Source: CAZDIO01 sp964505555 (GTDB lineage Bacteria > Bdellovibrionota_C > UBA2361 > SZUA-149 > CAZDIO01). From it: a stretch of DNA of 6,120 bases. Positions within the stretch are counted from its first letter, which is position 1. Each line of letters opens with the position of its first letter. The position numbers and the translations under genes were made by a program. The notes below the pieces were generated by a model, which saw only the letters and a program-made list of their open reading frames with translations, made no database searches and was not told the origin of the DNA. This document shows, piece after piece, positions 1 to 5,209 of the stretch. The stretch is from the NCBI GenBank assembly GCA_964505555.1, contig CAZDIO010000060.1:1-6120 (forward strand), in the 5' to 3' direction.

Positions 1-162
1 AAATCGATGAACGGAAGATTCTGTGGTGCTCACGTGCAGTAGCACGCTGCGCTCCTCGAATTTCCGTTCACCGATTTTTGTCTCAACCTCGCTCCCCAAA
101 AAACAACTGGCTGCCTCGTGGGAGGGGCGGTGGGGAGGGGAGCGCGTTGGGGAAACGCGGTT
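1..162 (+). repeat. Structured repeat, copy 1 (left end cut by the window)
   Basis: Positions 1-94 match 3200-3293 with about five substitutions and no gaps, so this is a second copy of the element next to tRNA-Ser(GGA). It keeps the inner stem (1-16 against 62-79, one mismatch) and the small GTGCT/AGCAC hairpin. The right outer arm (89-111) has the same length as its counterpart at 3288-3310 and shares its ends (TCGCTC and TGGC), but six of the 13 bases between them differ. Homology resumes after the arm (108-159), with one 3-base indel, up to a CGCGTT-GGGGA-AACGCG hairpin at 143-159. The left outer arm must lie before position 1. The copy sits 15 bases upstream of tRNA-Ser(CGA). No coding capacity is evident. 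Function is unknown: it could be a structured RNA or a non-autonomous mobile repeat. Confidence 0.85.
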
Positions 163-176
163 AAGATTTAGATATT

Positions 177-266
177 GGAGAGGTGGCCGAGTGGTTGAAG
201 GCGCTTGACTCGAAATCAAGTTTGGGGGAAACCCCAACGTGGGTTCGAATCCCACCCTCTCCGCCA
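177..266 (+). tRNA. tRNA-Ser(CGA)
   Basis: This is a complete class II serine tRNA that decodes UCG. The acceptor stem GGAGAGG (177-183) pairs perfectly with CCTCTCC (256-262), followed by discriminator G and an encoded CCA (264-266). The D arm starts GCCGAGTGG. The anticodon stem CTTGA/TCAAG encloses the loop CTCGAAA with anticodon CGA at 211-213. The long variable arm is a TTGGGG/CCCCAA stem with a GAAA loop, and the T arm is GTGGG-TTCGAAT-CCCAC. All stems are fully paired. It lies just downstream of repeat copy 1. Confidence 0.97.
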
Positions 267-525
267 CGTCATGTTTGTTCTTACATTTTAAAATTTTCTA
301 TTTCTTGGTGGGTAGAAGTTTGTTTTTCATCTCTTTTGGAGCAGCCCTCTCGAAGATACCTCTTGCTATTTGACGAGAGATGAAAAGTGGTCAGAAGGTT
401 TTTCCACTTTGAGTCTTGTTTCATCACATGCCTAGTCTGTGCGTTACAGGTTAACGGTATGTGGATCCTTGTTCGCCTGGGCGGCTGGATTGCTCCCCGG
501 GCCGACAGATAAGGAGATCCTAAAG
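267..525 (+). promoter_or_regulatory. Intergenic leader with competing inverted repeats
   Basis: This gap separates tRNA-Ser(CGA) from the start of the 365-residue protein. It holds an 11-bp perfect inverted repeat, TTTTCATCTCT (324-334) against AGAGATGAAAA (376-386). Inside it, CTCTCG (347-352) can instead pair with CGAGAG (374-379). A third hairpin, AAAGTGG (384-390) with CCACTTT (404-410), shares bases 384-386 with the first. The first pairing therefore excludes the other two, while those two can coexist. This is the geometry of an attenuator or switch, but no known riboswitch or leader peptide is recognised, and an old degraded repeat is equally possible. The last part (510-525) carries the Shine-Dalgarno of the gene. 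Confidence 0.35.
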
Positions 526-1623
526 ATGAGTGTTGGAAATCTGTTGAAAGTCGATGTTGAGCACGATGTCCTGAAAATGGACCGGAGTCGGGCTTGCAAA
601 ATGGTTCGTTCCGGTCTTCGAAAAGATGCTCATTATCCAAAACTTAGAGAACTCGCCAAGGAGGAATCTCCCCGAGGTTACTTCGCTGCGTATATCATGA
701 GTGGGACATGGCCCGCGGCAGCTCTCCATCTCGCGGTGGAGCTTCGGAAACTTCTAGCTGGAATCTGTCGCCAAGTTGCAGACCAGGAGGCATCGGAAAG
801 TTTCCCGACTATTCTTGAGCGTAGTCGGTTTGCAAGAATCGGGGAATGGGCGAAAGAGATTCCTTTGTCTCCCTCCGACACAAAGCTACGGCCATTTGTG
901 GAAACGAGAGGAGTAAGTACGGCAAGCTTTATGAACGCCTGGCTCTCTACTCCTGACCTCACAAGTGAACTGCTCGAGGAGCGCTGCACATTGCCATGGA
1001 AGATGGATGATTTTGGAATGATGGGAGGTGAGCATGTTGGGTCATACCTAACCGGGTCATTGGTGATGCTCCTTCATAAGACGGTGGTTAAGGTTCCTGC
1101 TCATAGGCGAGTAGAGTTCATTGATGAGTTTATGCAGTGGACCAACGGCCAAATTGCTTTTTCACTGCCTTGGGGACAGCAGACAATGCTCGGCGTAGAG
1201 TATCTCCTCTCCCTGGGGATTGAGCGGGATCTAACCTACCTTGATCCTGAGTTGCTTCAGAGGCTTGCAAAATATCGGCCAGATGCTGCCAAACAGCTCG
1301 GACGACGGCGCATTCCACTACGGTATCCCGTGGATTTTCGTCTTTCTCAGGCGTGGATTTCTGGAGTGATGGAATCGCTTACAACCAAAAACATGCGGTT
1401 CGATATTAATTGTGCAGTTCTAAAAGAGGATCCGATCCTTCTGTATGCAGCGTTTCAGTGTCATGGGAAGAAAGAAGTGCCCGATACTTGTGATGTATTT
1501 GGTCAAGCTCAGAACTTTGCCACAGTACTGGCGAGGACATTCGAAACGACAGGAAAACCTCGGATGGAGATTCGAATGCCAGAGGACGATGCTGTCGTTA
1601 AGTACATTTCTGGCTTGAACTAG
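526..1623 (+). CDS. Unrecognised 365-residue protein
   Basis: I do not recognise the family. The ATG at 526 is chosen because AAGGAG (511-516) sits nine bases upstream. A longer in-frame reading from 439 would add 29 residues from a leader rich in inverted repeats and has no visible ribosome site. The product is MSVGNLLKVDVEHDVLKMDRS at its start and looks soluble, with no signal peptide and no clear membrane segment. It is rich in helix-forming stretches and basic patches, for example GRRRIPLRY near residue 285. It has scattered cysteines but no obvious metal-binding or nucleotide-binding motif. It stands alone between tRNA-Ser(CGA) and tadA, with its own leader and a GC hairpin 16 bases after the stop, so it is probably a single-gene transcript. 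The intact length of the frame and the good ribosome site argue that it is a real gene. Confidence 0.8.
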   Translation: MSVGNLLKVDVEHDVLKMDRSRACKMVRSGLRKDAHYPKLRELAKEESPRGYFAAYIMSGTWPAAALHLAVELRKLLAGICRQVADQEASESFPTILERSRFARIGEWAKEIPLSPSDTKLRPFVETRGVSTASFMNAWLSTPDLTSELLEERCTLPWKMDDFGMMGGEHVGSYLTGSLVMLLHKTVVKVPAHRRVEFIDEFMQWTNGQIAFSLPWGQQTMLGVEYLLSLGIERDLTYLDPELLQRLAKYRPDAAKQLGRRRIPLRYPVDFRLSQAWISGVMESLTTKNMRFDINCAVLKEDPILLYAAFQCHGKKEVPDTCDVFGQAQNFATVLARTFETTGKPRMEIRMPEDDAVVKYISGLN

Positions 1624-1639
1624 AATTTGAAAAGGAGCG

Positions 1640-1666
1640 CCGGGGAGGCTGTTAGCAACTCCCCGG
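1640..1666 (+). terminator. GC-rich hairpin after the 365-residue gene
   Basis: CCGGGGAG (1640-1647) pairs perfectly with CTCCCCGG (1659-1666). An inner GCT/AGC adds to the stem. Outside it, GGAG (1634-1637) can pair with CTCC (1671-1674) across an internal loop. It starts 16 bases after the stop at 1623. The following bases (AAATCTCCGTGTTTGG) are not a proper U-tract, so it is either a weak intrinsic terminator or an mRNA-stabilising 3' hairpin. Confidence 0.6.
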
Positions 1667-1695
1667 AAATCTCCGTGTTTGGTTACTCGTTATTT

Positions 1696-1716
1696 TTAAG
1701 ATCACTTTCATCTTAA
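1696..1716. promoter_or_regulatory. Small inverted repeat upstream of tadA, possible operator
   Basis: TTAAGAT (1696-1702) and ATCTTAA (1710-1716) form a perfect 7-bp inverted repeat around a 7-base spacer, about 60 bases before the tadA start. It runs into an AT-rich stretch, AATATAAATATT, that could hold a -10 element. The dyad could be a protein-binding site or a chance AT-rich palindrome; no matching regulator is visible. Confidence 0.25.
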
Positions 1717-1778
1717 TATAAATATTTGCAGCCTATCTGCTAACGTTTATGTAATAAGAATTCATAAAACAATTACAT

Positions 1779-2246
1779 ATGACCCCCAATTTTTACATGG
1801 AGCAGGCATTGGTCGAGGCGCGGCGTGCTGCGGGTGCGGGAGAGGTGCCGGTTGGGGCTGTTTTGGTTTTAGGAGATGAGGTTATTTCTTTGGCGCATAA
1901 TGAGACCGAAAGACTTTGTGATGCTTCGGCTCATGCGGAGATACTTGCCATTCGGCGGGGGAGTGAAAAAATTGGAAATTGGCGGCTGAGCGAAGCATCG
2001 CTATTTGTAACCCTTGAGCCTTGTACGATGTGTATTGGGGCGATGGTGCTTGCGCGGGTTAAGAAGCTTTACTTTGGGGCGTATGATCCACGGCTTGGGG
2101 CGGTGGGGTCTCTTTTTGATCTTTCAGCATACCCAAAATTTCCTCATCATCTTGAGGTTTTCCCAGAACTTCTTGCGGATAAGTCGGCTGAGTTATTAAA
2201 GGAGTTCTTTTCGAAACGACGGGGGGAGAAGTTGGAAAGCGCTTAA
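1779..2246 (+). CDS. tadA: tRNA-specific adenosine deaminase TadA
   Basis: TadA converts adenosine 34 of tRNA-Arg(ACG) to inosine, which lets one tRNA read CGU, CGC and CGA; it acts in the cytoplasm as a zinc-dependent homodimer. The 155-residue product has the full cytidine/deoxycytidylate deaminase signature. The H-A-E motif at residues 52-54 supplies a zinc ligand (His52) and the catalytic Glu54, and P-C-T-M-C at 81-85 supplies Cys82 and Cys85. The PVGAVLV segment (24-30), HN at 40-41 and the C-terminal AYDPRLGAVGSLFDL are typical of TadA, and the length is normal. The ATG at 1779 lacks a clear Shine-Dalgarno in its AT-rich leader. The next ATG, at codon 7, would cut little of the conserved fold but is also without a good site. 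The gene ends 12 bases from the stop of the convergent 56-residue gene. Confidence 0.97.
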   Translation: MTPNFYMEQALVEARRAAGAGEVPVGAVLVLGDEVISLAHNETERLCDASAHAEILAIRRGSEKIGNWRLSEASLFVTLEPCTMCIGAMVLARVKKLYFGAYDPRLGAVGSLFDLSAYPKFPHHLEVFPELLADKSAELLKEFFSKRRGEKLESA

Positions 2247-2258
2247 ATCCTTGAACGT

Positions 2259-2429
2259 TTATTTAAGACGATCTTCTTGTTTCGTGTCATGAGTAGGAAG
2301 ATAAGGTTCGAGAAGGAGAAATGTTTGAACTAGCCAATTATAACGTTCCTCCACCGAAGCGCTGGCAAACTCAAGAAGCTGTGCTATTTTAGTCTCTTCC
2401 CAATTTGGAAAACGAAAATCATCAGTCAT
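2259..2429 (-). CDS. Small 56-residue partner of the nucleotidyltransferase
   Basis: The start ATG (2429-2427) overlaps the TGA stop of the upstream nucleotidyltransferase (2428-2426) as ATGA, the sign of translational coupling. A purine-rich stretch, AGAGAAGAAA, lies just before it. The product begins MTDDFRFPNWEETKIAQLL and contains EERYNWLVQTFLLLEPYL around residues 27-44. It looks like a short amphipathic helical protein, acidic overall, with no signal peptide and no catalytic motif. Small proteins with a similar 'RLxWL' helix are, from memory, often encoded next to AbiEii-like nucleotidyltransferases. I infer a binding partner or antidote rather than an enzyme. It ends 12 bases from tadA on the other strand. 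Confidence 0.75.
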   Translation of the reverse strand: MTDDFRFPNWEETKIAQLLEFASASVEERYNWLVQTFLLLEPYLPTHDTKQEDRLK

Positions 2430-2926
2430 GTTTTTTTCTTCTCTTTGAGAATCATCAACGCTTCTACATCAAGGATGTCTTGTTTTCTTCCGGCAGCTTT
2501 TTTCATAGCAATAAGATGATCGAGAGAACAGATTCGGGCGGATATGTTTTTTAGGGGCATGACGATTGAAGCCTGATACAGCTCCTCAAACTCAATAGGA
2601 GAGTTCAGAAACAGATCAACAGCAAATGTTGGACGACGGGGATCCGAAAGTGAAAAAACAACCGCTCCTTTTTCTTTCATCCATGCTGCTCTTTTTATCG
2701 GGTCAGAAAAATCAAGTGGATCAACTGGAAGCCGAGTTTTCAAACCAATATGAAGGAGTGCTTCAATAGCAAGTTTTGTTGAACGCTCGCTGAGATCGAG
2801 AATCACATCAAGGTCAGCAGTTAAGCGGTTGTTGCCATGAAGCACGCTTGCAAAACCACCAACAATTACATACCGAGTTCCAGAGCGGTTCAACGCATCA
2901 ATAACTTCAAAAAAGGGATCTGTCAT
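2426..2926 (-). CDS. Minimal nucleotidyltransferase (AbiEii/MNT-like fold)
   Basis: The product has the DNA polymerase beta-type nucleotidyltransferase fold, which transfers a nucleoside monophosphate from NTP to a protein, RNA or small molecule. In the 166-residue form, GGFASVLHG (23-31) is the nucleotide-binding turn, DLD at 38-40 gives two metal-binding aspartates, and D104 in FAVDLFL is the likely third. The C-terminal SLDHLIAMKKAAGRKQDILD (134-153) is characteristic of this group. I prefer the ATG at 2926, because MTDPFFEVIDALN is the usual N-terminus. A TTG at 2965 would add 13 residues, and neither start has a strong ribosome site. It is the first gene of a two-gene unit, overlapping the 56-residue gene by ATGA. 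Members of this fold act as toxins in type IV-like or MNT-HEPN modules, and others have unknown roles; here the partner is not a HEPN protein. The substrate is unknown. Confidence 0.85.
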   Translation of the reverse strand: MTDPFFEVIDALNRSGTRYVIVGGFASVLHGNNRLTADLDVILDLSERSTKLAIEALLHIGLKTRLPVDPLDFSDPIKRAAWMKEKGAVVFSLSDPRRPTFAVDLFLNSPIEFEELYQASIVMPLKNISARICSLDHLIAMKKAAGRKQDILDVEALMILKEKKKT

Positions 2927-3080
2927 AGATTTAAGAAACTTATTTACCTGATAATAGTTTAACAAATCTTGATGATAGAGAATAGATTTATATTGTTTAT
3001 AAGAGCTTACGACCTGTGCTTGTTGGCCAAAGTTGCGAGAAAGTTTCTAAACGGGTAAACGAAGTGTGATTTGCATGTTC

Positions 3081-3363
<283 letters not shown>

Positions 3364-3388
3364 GGGACGTTTAAGAGAGAATGGGTTT

Positions 3389-3946
3389 ATGCAGACGGCG
3401 TTTATTTTTCATGGGACTGAGGGGTATCCGGGGGAGAATTGGTTTCCTTGGTTGAGAGGGGAGTTGGAGAAGGAGGGGGTGAAGGTGTTTGTGCCGCAGT
3501 TTCCTACGCCGGGGGGGCAGACGTTGGAGGGGTGGTTTGAGGTGTTTGAGGAGTATCGGGATTTGGTGTCGAAGGATAGTTTGCTCATCGGGCATAGTTT
3601 GGGCGGGGTTTTTGCGTTGAGGGTGCTTGAGAGTTTGGATCTTTCGATACGCGGGGCATTTCTTGTTGGGACTCCGGTTGGAGTGGGGAGAGTAAAGAAT
3701 TGGGAGTCAGATCAGATCTTTGTTGGGCACCCTTTTTTGTGGGAGAAAATTCGTAAGAACGCTAAGCGGTTTGTGGTGTTTCATTCGGATGATGATCCGT
3801 ATGTTTCACTAGAAAATGGAACAGAGCTTTCTAAGAAGTTGGGAGTGGAGCTTCAGTTTATTCCTGGTTGTGGGCATTTTAATGCGGAAGCGGGGTTTTT
3901 GAAGTTTGAAAAGCTTTTTGAAATCATTGAGCCCGAGCTTTTGTAG
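3389..3946 (+). CDS. RBBP9/YdeN-type alpha/beta hydrolase
   Basis: This is a small cytoplasmic serine hydrolase of 185 residues, the usual size for the RBBP9/YdeN family, whose natural substrates are mostly unknown. The sequence shows FIFHGTEG (5-12) after strand 1, a nucleophile elbow GHSLGG (68-73) with Ser70, an acid at Asp136 in HSDDDPYV, and His163 in GCGHFN. Together these make a full catalytic triad. The ATG at 3389 is chosen because GAGAGA (3375-3380) lies eight bases upstream and MQTAFIFHG is the expected N-terminus. A longer frame from a GTG at 3317 would translate the conserved repeat tail and is rejected. The coding strand is very rich in G, especially in the first half. The gene starts right after repeat copy 2 and converges with the ORF6N gene, stops ten bases apart. 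Confidence 0.92.
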   Translation: MQTAFIFHGTEGYPGENWFPWLRGELEKEGVKVFVPQFPTPGGQTLEGWFEVFEEYRDLVSKDSLLIGHSLGGVFALRVLESLDLSIRGAFLVGTPVGVGRVKNWESDQIFVGHPFLWEKIRKNAKRFVVFHSDDDPYVSLENGTELSKKLGVELQFIPGCGHFNAEAGFLKFEKLFEIIEPELL

Positions 3947-3956
3947 AAGACCCCAA

Positions 3957-4463
3957 TTAAAATCCAATTTGTTTTCGTTTCGGTGATGGTGGTGTCATGA
4001 GAGCCCGAATTGCATCAAAGACAGTGGCAAATTGAGAATCATATTTTCGCTCAAGTGCATTGAGTTTGTGTATGAGATCTTTATGGACACCGGCGAGTTC
4101 TCGCATGCGAACAAAAGCTCGAACTACAAAAAGACTCATTTCTATTGCTTTCTGACTGTTTAAAACATTTGCAGCCATAATTACGCCATATTCAGTAAAA
4201 GCCCGTGGAGGCTGTCCTAAATGCTTGAAATCATTGAACTGGTCGCAATTTGCGACCAGTTCCTTTAATTCAGAAACTGAAAGTCGAAACATGAAATCTT
4301 CTGGAAAACGCGTTTTGTTACGTTTAACCTGTTCGTTCAATCTTTTAGTAGTTGTTCCATATAAATGTGCTAAATCGGAATCAATGATTATCCGTTTACC
4401 ACGCACTTCATAAATAAGGCTTTGAACATCCTCTAGTGAGGTAGATAATTCTTTGGACTTCAT
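3957..4463 (-). CDS. ORF6N-domain protein
   Basis: The 168-residue product has an N-terminal ORF6N domain (about residues 12-100), known from phage antirepressors and common as lone chromosomal genes; it is thought to bind DNA. Visible hallmarks are the segment YEVRGKRIIIDSDLAHLYG (18-36), then LNEQVKRNKTRFPEDFMFRL (42-61), a PPRAFTEYGVIMAANVL stretch (84-100) and VVRAFVRMRELA (112-123). The C-terminal part is a predicted helix (HKLNALERKYDSQF) ending in KRKQIGF, the usual tail of the chromosomal form. The ATG at 4463 follows GGGGGAAG with a 3-base gap. It converges with the hydrolase gene. The pair lies inside a 33-bp perfect inverted repeat (3167-3199 and 4612-4644), and a decayed relative lies at 5032-5190, which suggests acquired DNA. 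Confidence 0.92.
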   Translation of the reverse strand: MKSKELSTSLEDVQSLIYEVRGKRIIIDSDLAHLYGTTTKRLNEQVKRNKTRFPEDFMFRLSVSELKELVANCDQFNDFKHLGQPPRAFTEYGVIMAANVLNSQKAIEMSLFVVRAFVRMRELAGVHKDLIHKLNALERKYDSQFATVFDAIRALMTPPSPKRKQIGF

Positions 4464-4611
4464 AGTCTTCCCCCATAGAAATTTGTTTAGAAATGCTAGA
4501 TCAGAAAAATCTTCGCATCTTTATAATCGTTGATTTTACAAAAAAGTTTCCGCCAATGGTAAGTGTGAATGTGGCGTGGGTTAGAAAACTTGTTATAGCG
4601 GATACAGCTTC
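4464..4611. other. AT-rich upstream region of the ORF6N gene
   Basis: This region lies between the ORF6N start and the partial repeat copy 3. Apart from the GGGGGAAG ribosome site of the ORF6N gene at its left edge, I see no gene, no convincing promoter hexamers and no trace of the conserved core of the repeat, which would be expected here if copy 3 were complete. Confidence 0.5.
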
Positions 4612-4698
4612 TTGGCCAAGATCGCTCACTAAAATCCCAATGGCTACAACTTAGGAGATGCGTGGGGAGGGAACGTGTTATAGCAACACTGCCTCCTC
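4612..4698 (+). repeat. Structured repeat, copy 3 (partial, arm and tail only)
   Basis: Positions 4612-4644 are the exact reverse complement of 3167-3199 (33 bases), so this is a perfect distant inverted repeat with the left arm of copy 2. On the plus strand, 4622-4644 is also identical to the right outer arm of copy 2 (3288-3310). The following bases keep a worn version of the tail: GCGTGGGGAGGGAACGTGTT with a GTGTT/AACAC hairpin where copies 1 and 2 have CGCGTT/AACGCG. The core with the middle and inner stems is absent. It is either a deletion remnant or the other end of an element whose ends are 3167 and 4644. Confidence 0.75.
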
Positions 4699-4715
4699 TG
4701 GGGGAGCACGTATTT

Positions 4716-4747
4716 AACAGCCAGTAAAATCAGGCTGTTCTTTTTAT
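4716..4747. terminator. Intrinsic terminator, probably two-way
   Basis: AACAGCC (4716-4722) and GGCTGTT (4733-4739) form a 7-bp stem with a 10-base loop. On the plus strand it is followed by CTTTTTA, a reasonable U-tract. On the minus strand it lies four bases after the TAA of the small secreted-protein gene and is followed by TTAAATA. It most likely ends that minus-strand gene and also blocks plus-strand transcription leaving the repeat region. Confidence 0.65.
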
Positions 4748-4953
4748 ACGTTGTAACATTGGGCGCTTGTCCAAGTATCACAAGAATCTTTGTGGCCCAT
4801 CAAACATAACTCTGCATGTGCGTGACACTCCGCGACATAAAAGTCATAGATTTTCCTATAAGTTGAGCCTACGCCACTGAGAGCATAGCTTTCTGTAGGG
4901 ACTGTAGATGAAATTACCAAGCTTAAAACGATCAACTGAAGTATTTTAACCAT
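4744..4953 (-). CDS. Small secreted cysteine-containing protein
   Basis: The 69-residue product has a clear Sec signal peptide: a charged start (MVK), a hydrophobic core ILQLIVLSLVISS (4-16) and a likely cleavage site after SYA (residue 24). The mature part is about 45 residues and has four cysteines, at 43, 50, 58 and 66 (spacing C-x6-C-x7-C-x7-C), enough for two disulfide bonds after export. It is rich in His, Asp and Tyr. I do not recognise the family. The ATG at 4953 has a good ribosome site, AGAGAGG, five bases upstream, and a terminator hairpin follows the stop, so it looks like a real single-gene unit despite its size. It sits between repeat copy 3 and the ORF6N relic, in what looks like an accessory segment. 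Confidence 0.75.
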   Translation of the reverse strand: MVKILQLIVLSLVISSTVPTESYALSGVGSTYRKIYDFYVAECHAHAELCLMGHKDSCDTWTSAQCYNV

Positions 4954-5031
4954 TTAAACCTCTCTATTTAACCGTATCTGTATATCGTCCTGTTAGGGTT
5001 ATGATCGGTTTGTTTAAAAAGATAACCTCAA

Positions 5032-5190
5032 TAAACCAGTTGCGGCCATAATCAATCCGTATTCAGTAAGAGCCCATGGAGGTCGTTGTAATTACTTAGA
5101 ATTATTGAACTGCCCGCACTTTGCGACCAGTTCTTTTAGCTCAGTAACTGAAAGTCGAAATACGATATCTTCTGGAAAACGCGTTTTGTT
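5032..5190 (-). pseudogene. Fragment of a second ORF6N gene
   Basis: The minus strand reads NKTRFPEDIVFRLSVTELK and, after an in-frame TAA (5094-5092), RPPWALTEYGLIMAA. It aligns without gaps to residues of the intact ORF6N protein encoded at 3957-4463, from NKTRFPED to about MAANV. Roughly 37 of 52 positions are identical, and the stop falls where the intact gene has His. Both the N-terminal third and the C-terminal third are missing; homology stops abruptly near 5190 and near 5032. With no start and an internal stop it cannot make an ORF6N protein. The divergence suggests an older relative or an independent acquisition, not a fresh copy of its neighbour. Confidence 0.92.
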
Positions 5191-5209
5191 TTTTTGATGA
5201 TTGAATAAG

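Noticed and set aside
23..383. Open frames across repeat copy 1 and tRNA-Ser(CGA)
   Set aside because: They overlap a clear tRNA and a non-coding repeat and resemble no protein.
439..525. N-terminal extension of the 365-residue protein from an ATG at 439
   Set aside because: There is no ribosome site before 439, whereas AAGGAG is well placed before the ATG at 526.
281..989. Minus-strand frames opposite the leader and the 365-residue gene
   Set aside because: They are antisense shadows without ribosome sites or motifs. The plus frame is longer and has proper signals.
3032..3060. Possible promoter TTGCGA-17-TAAACG before tRNA-Ser(GGA)
   Set aside because: Spacing is good, but the -10 matches consensus poorly, so it is not reported as a feature.
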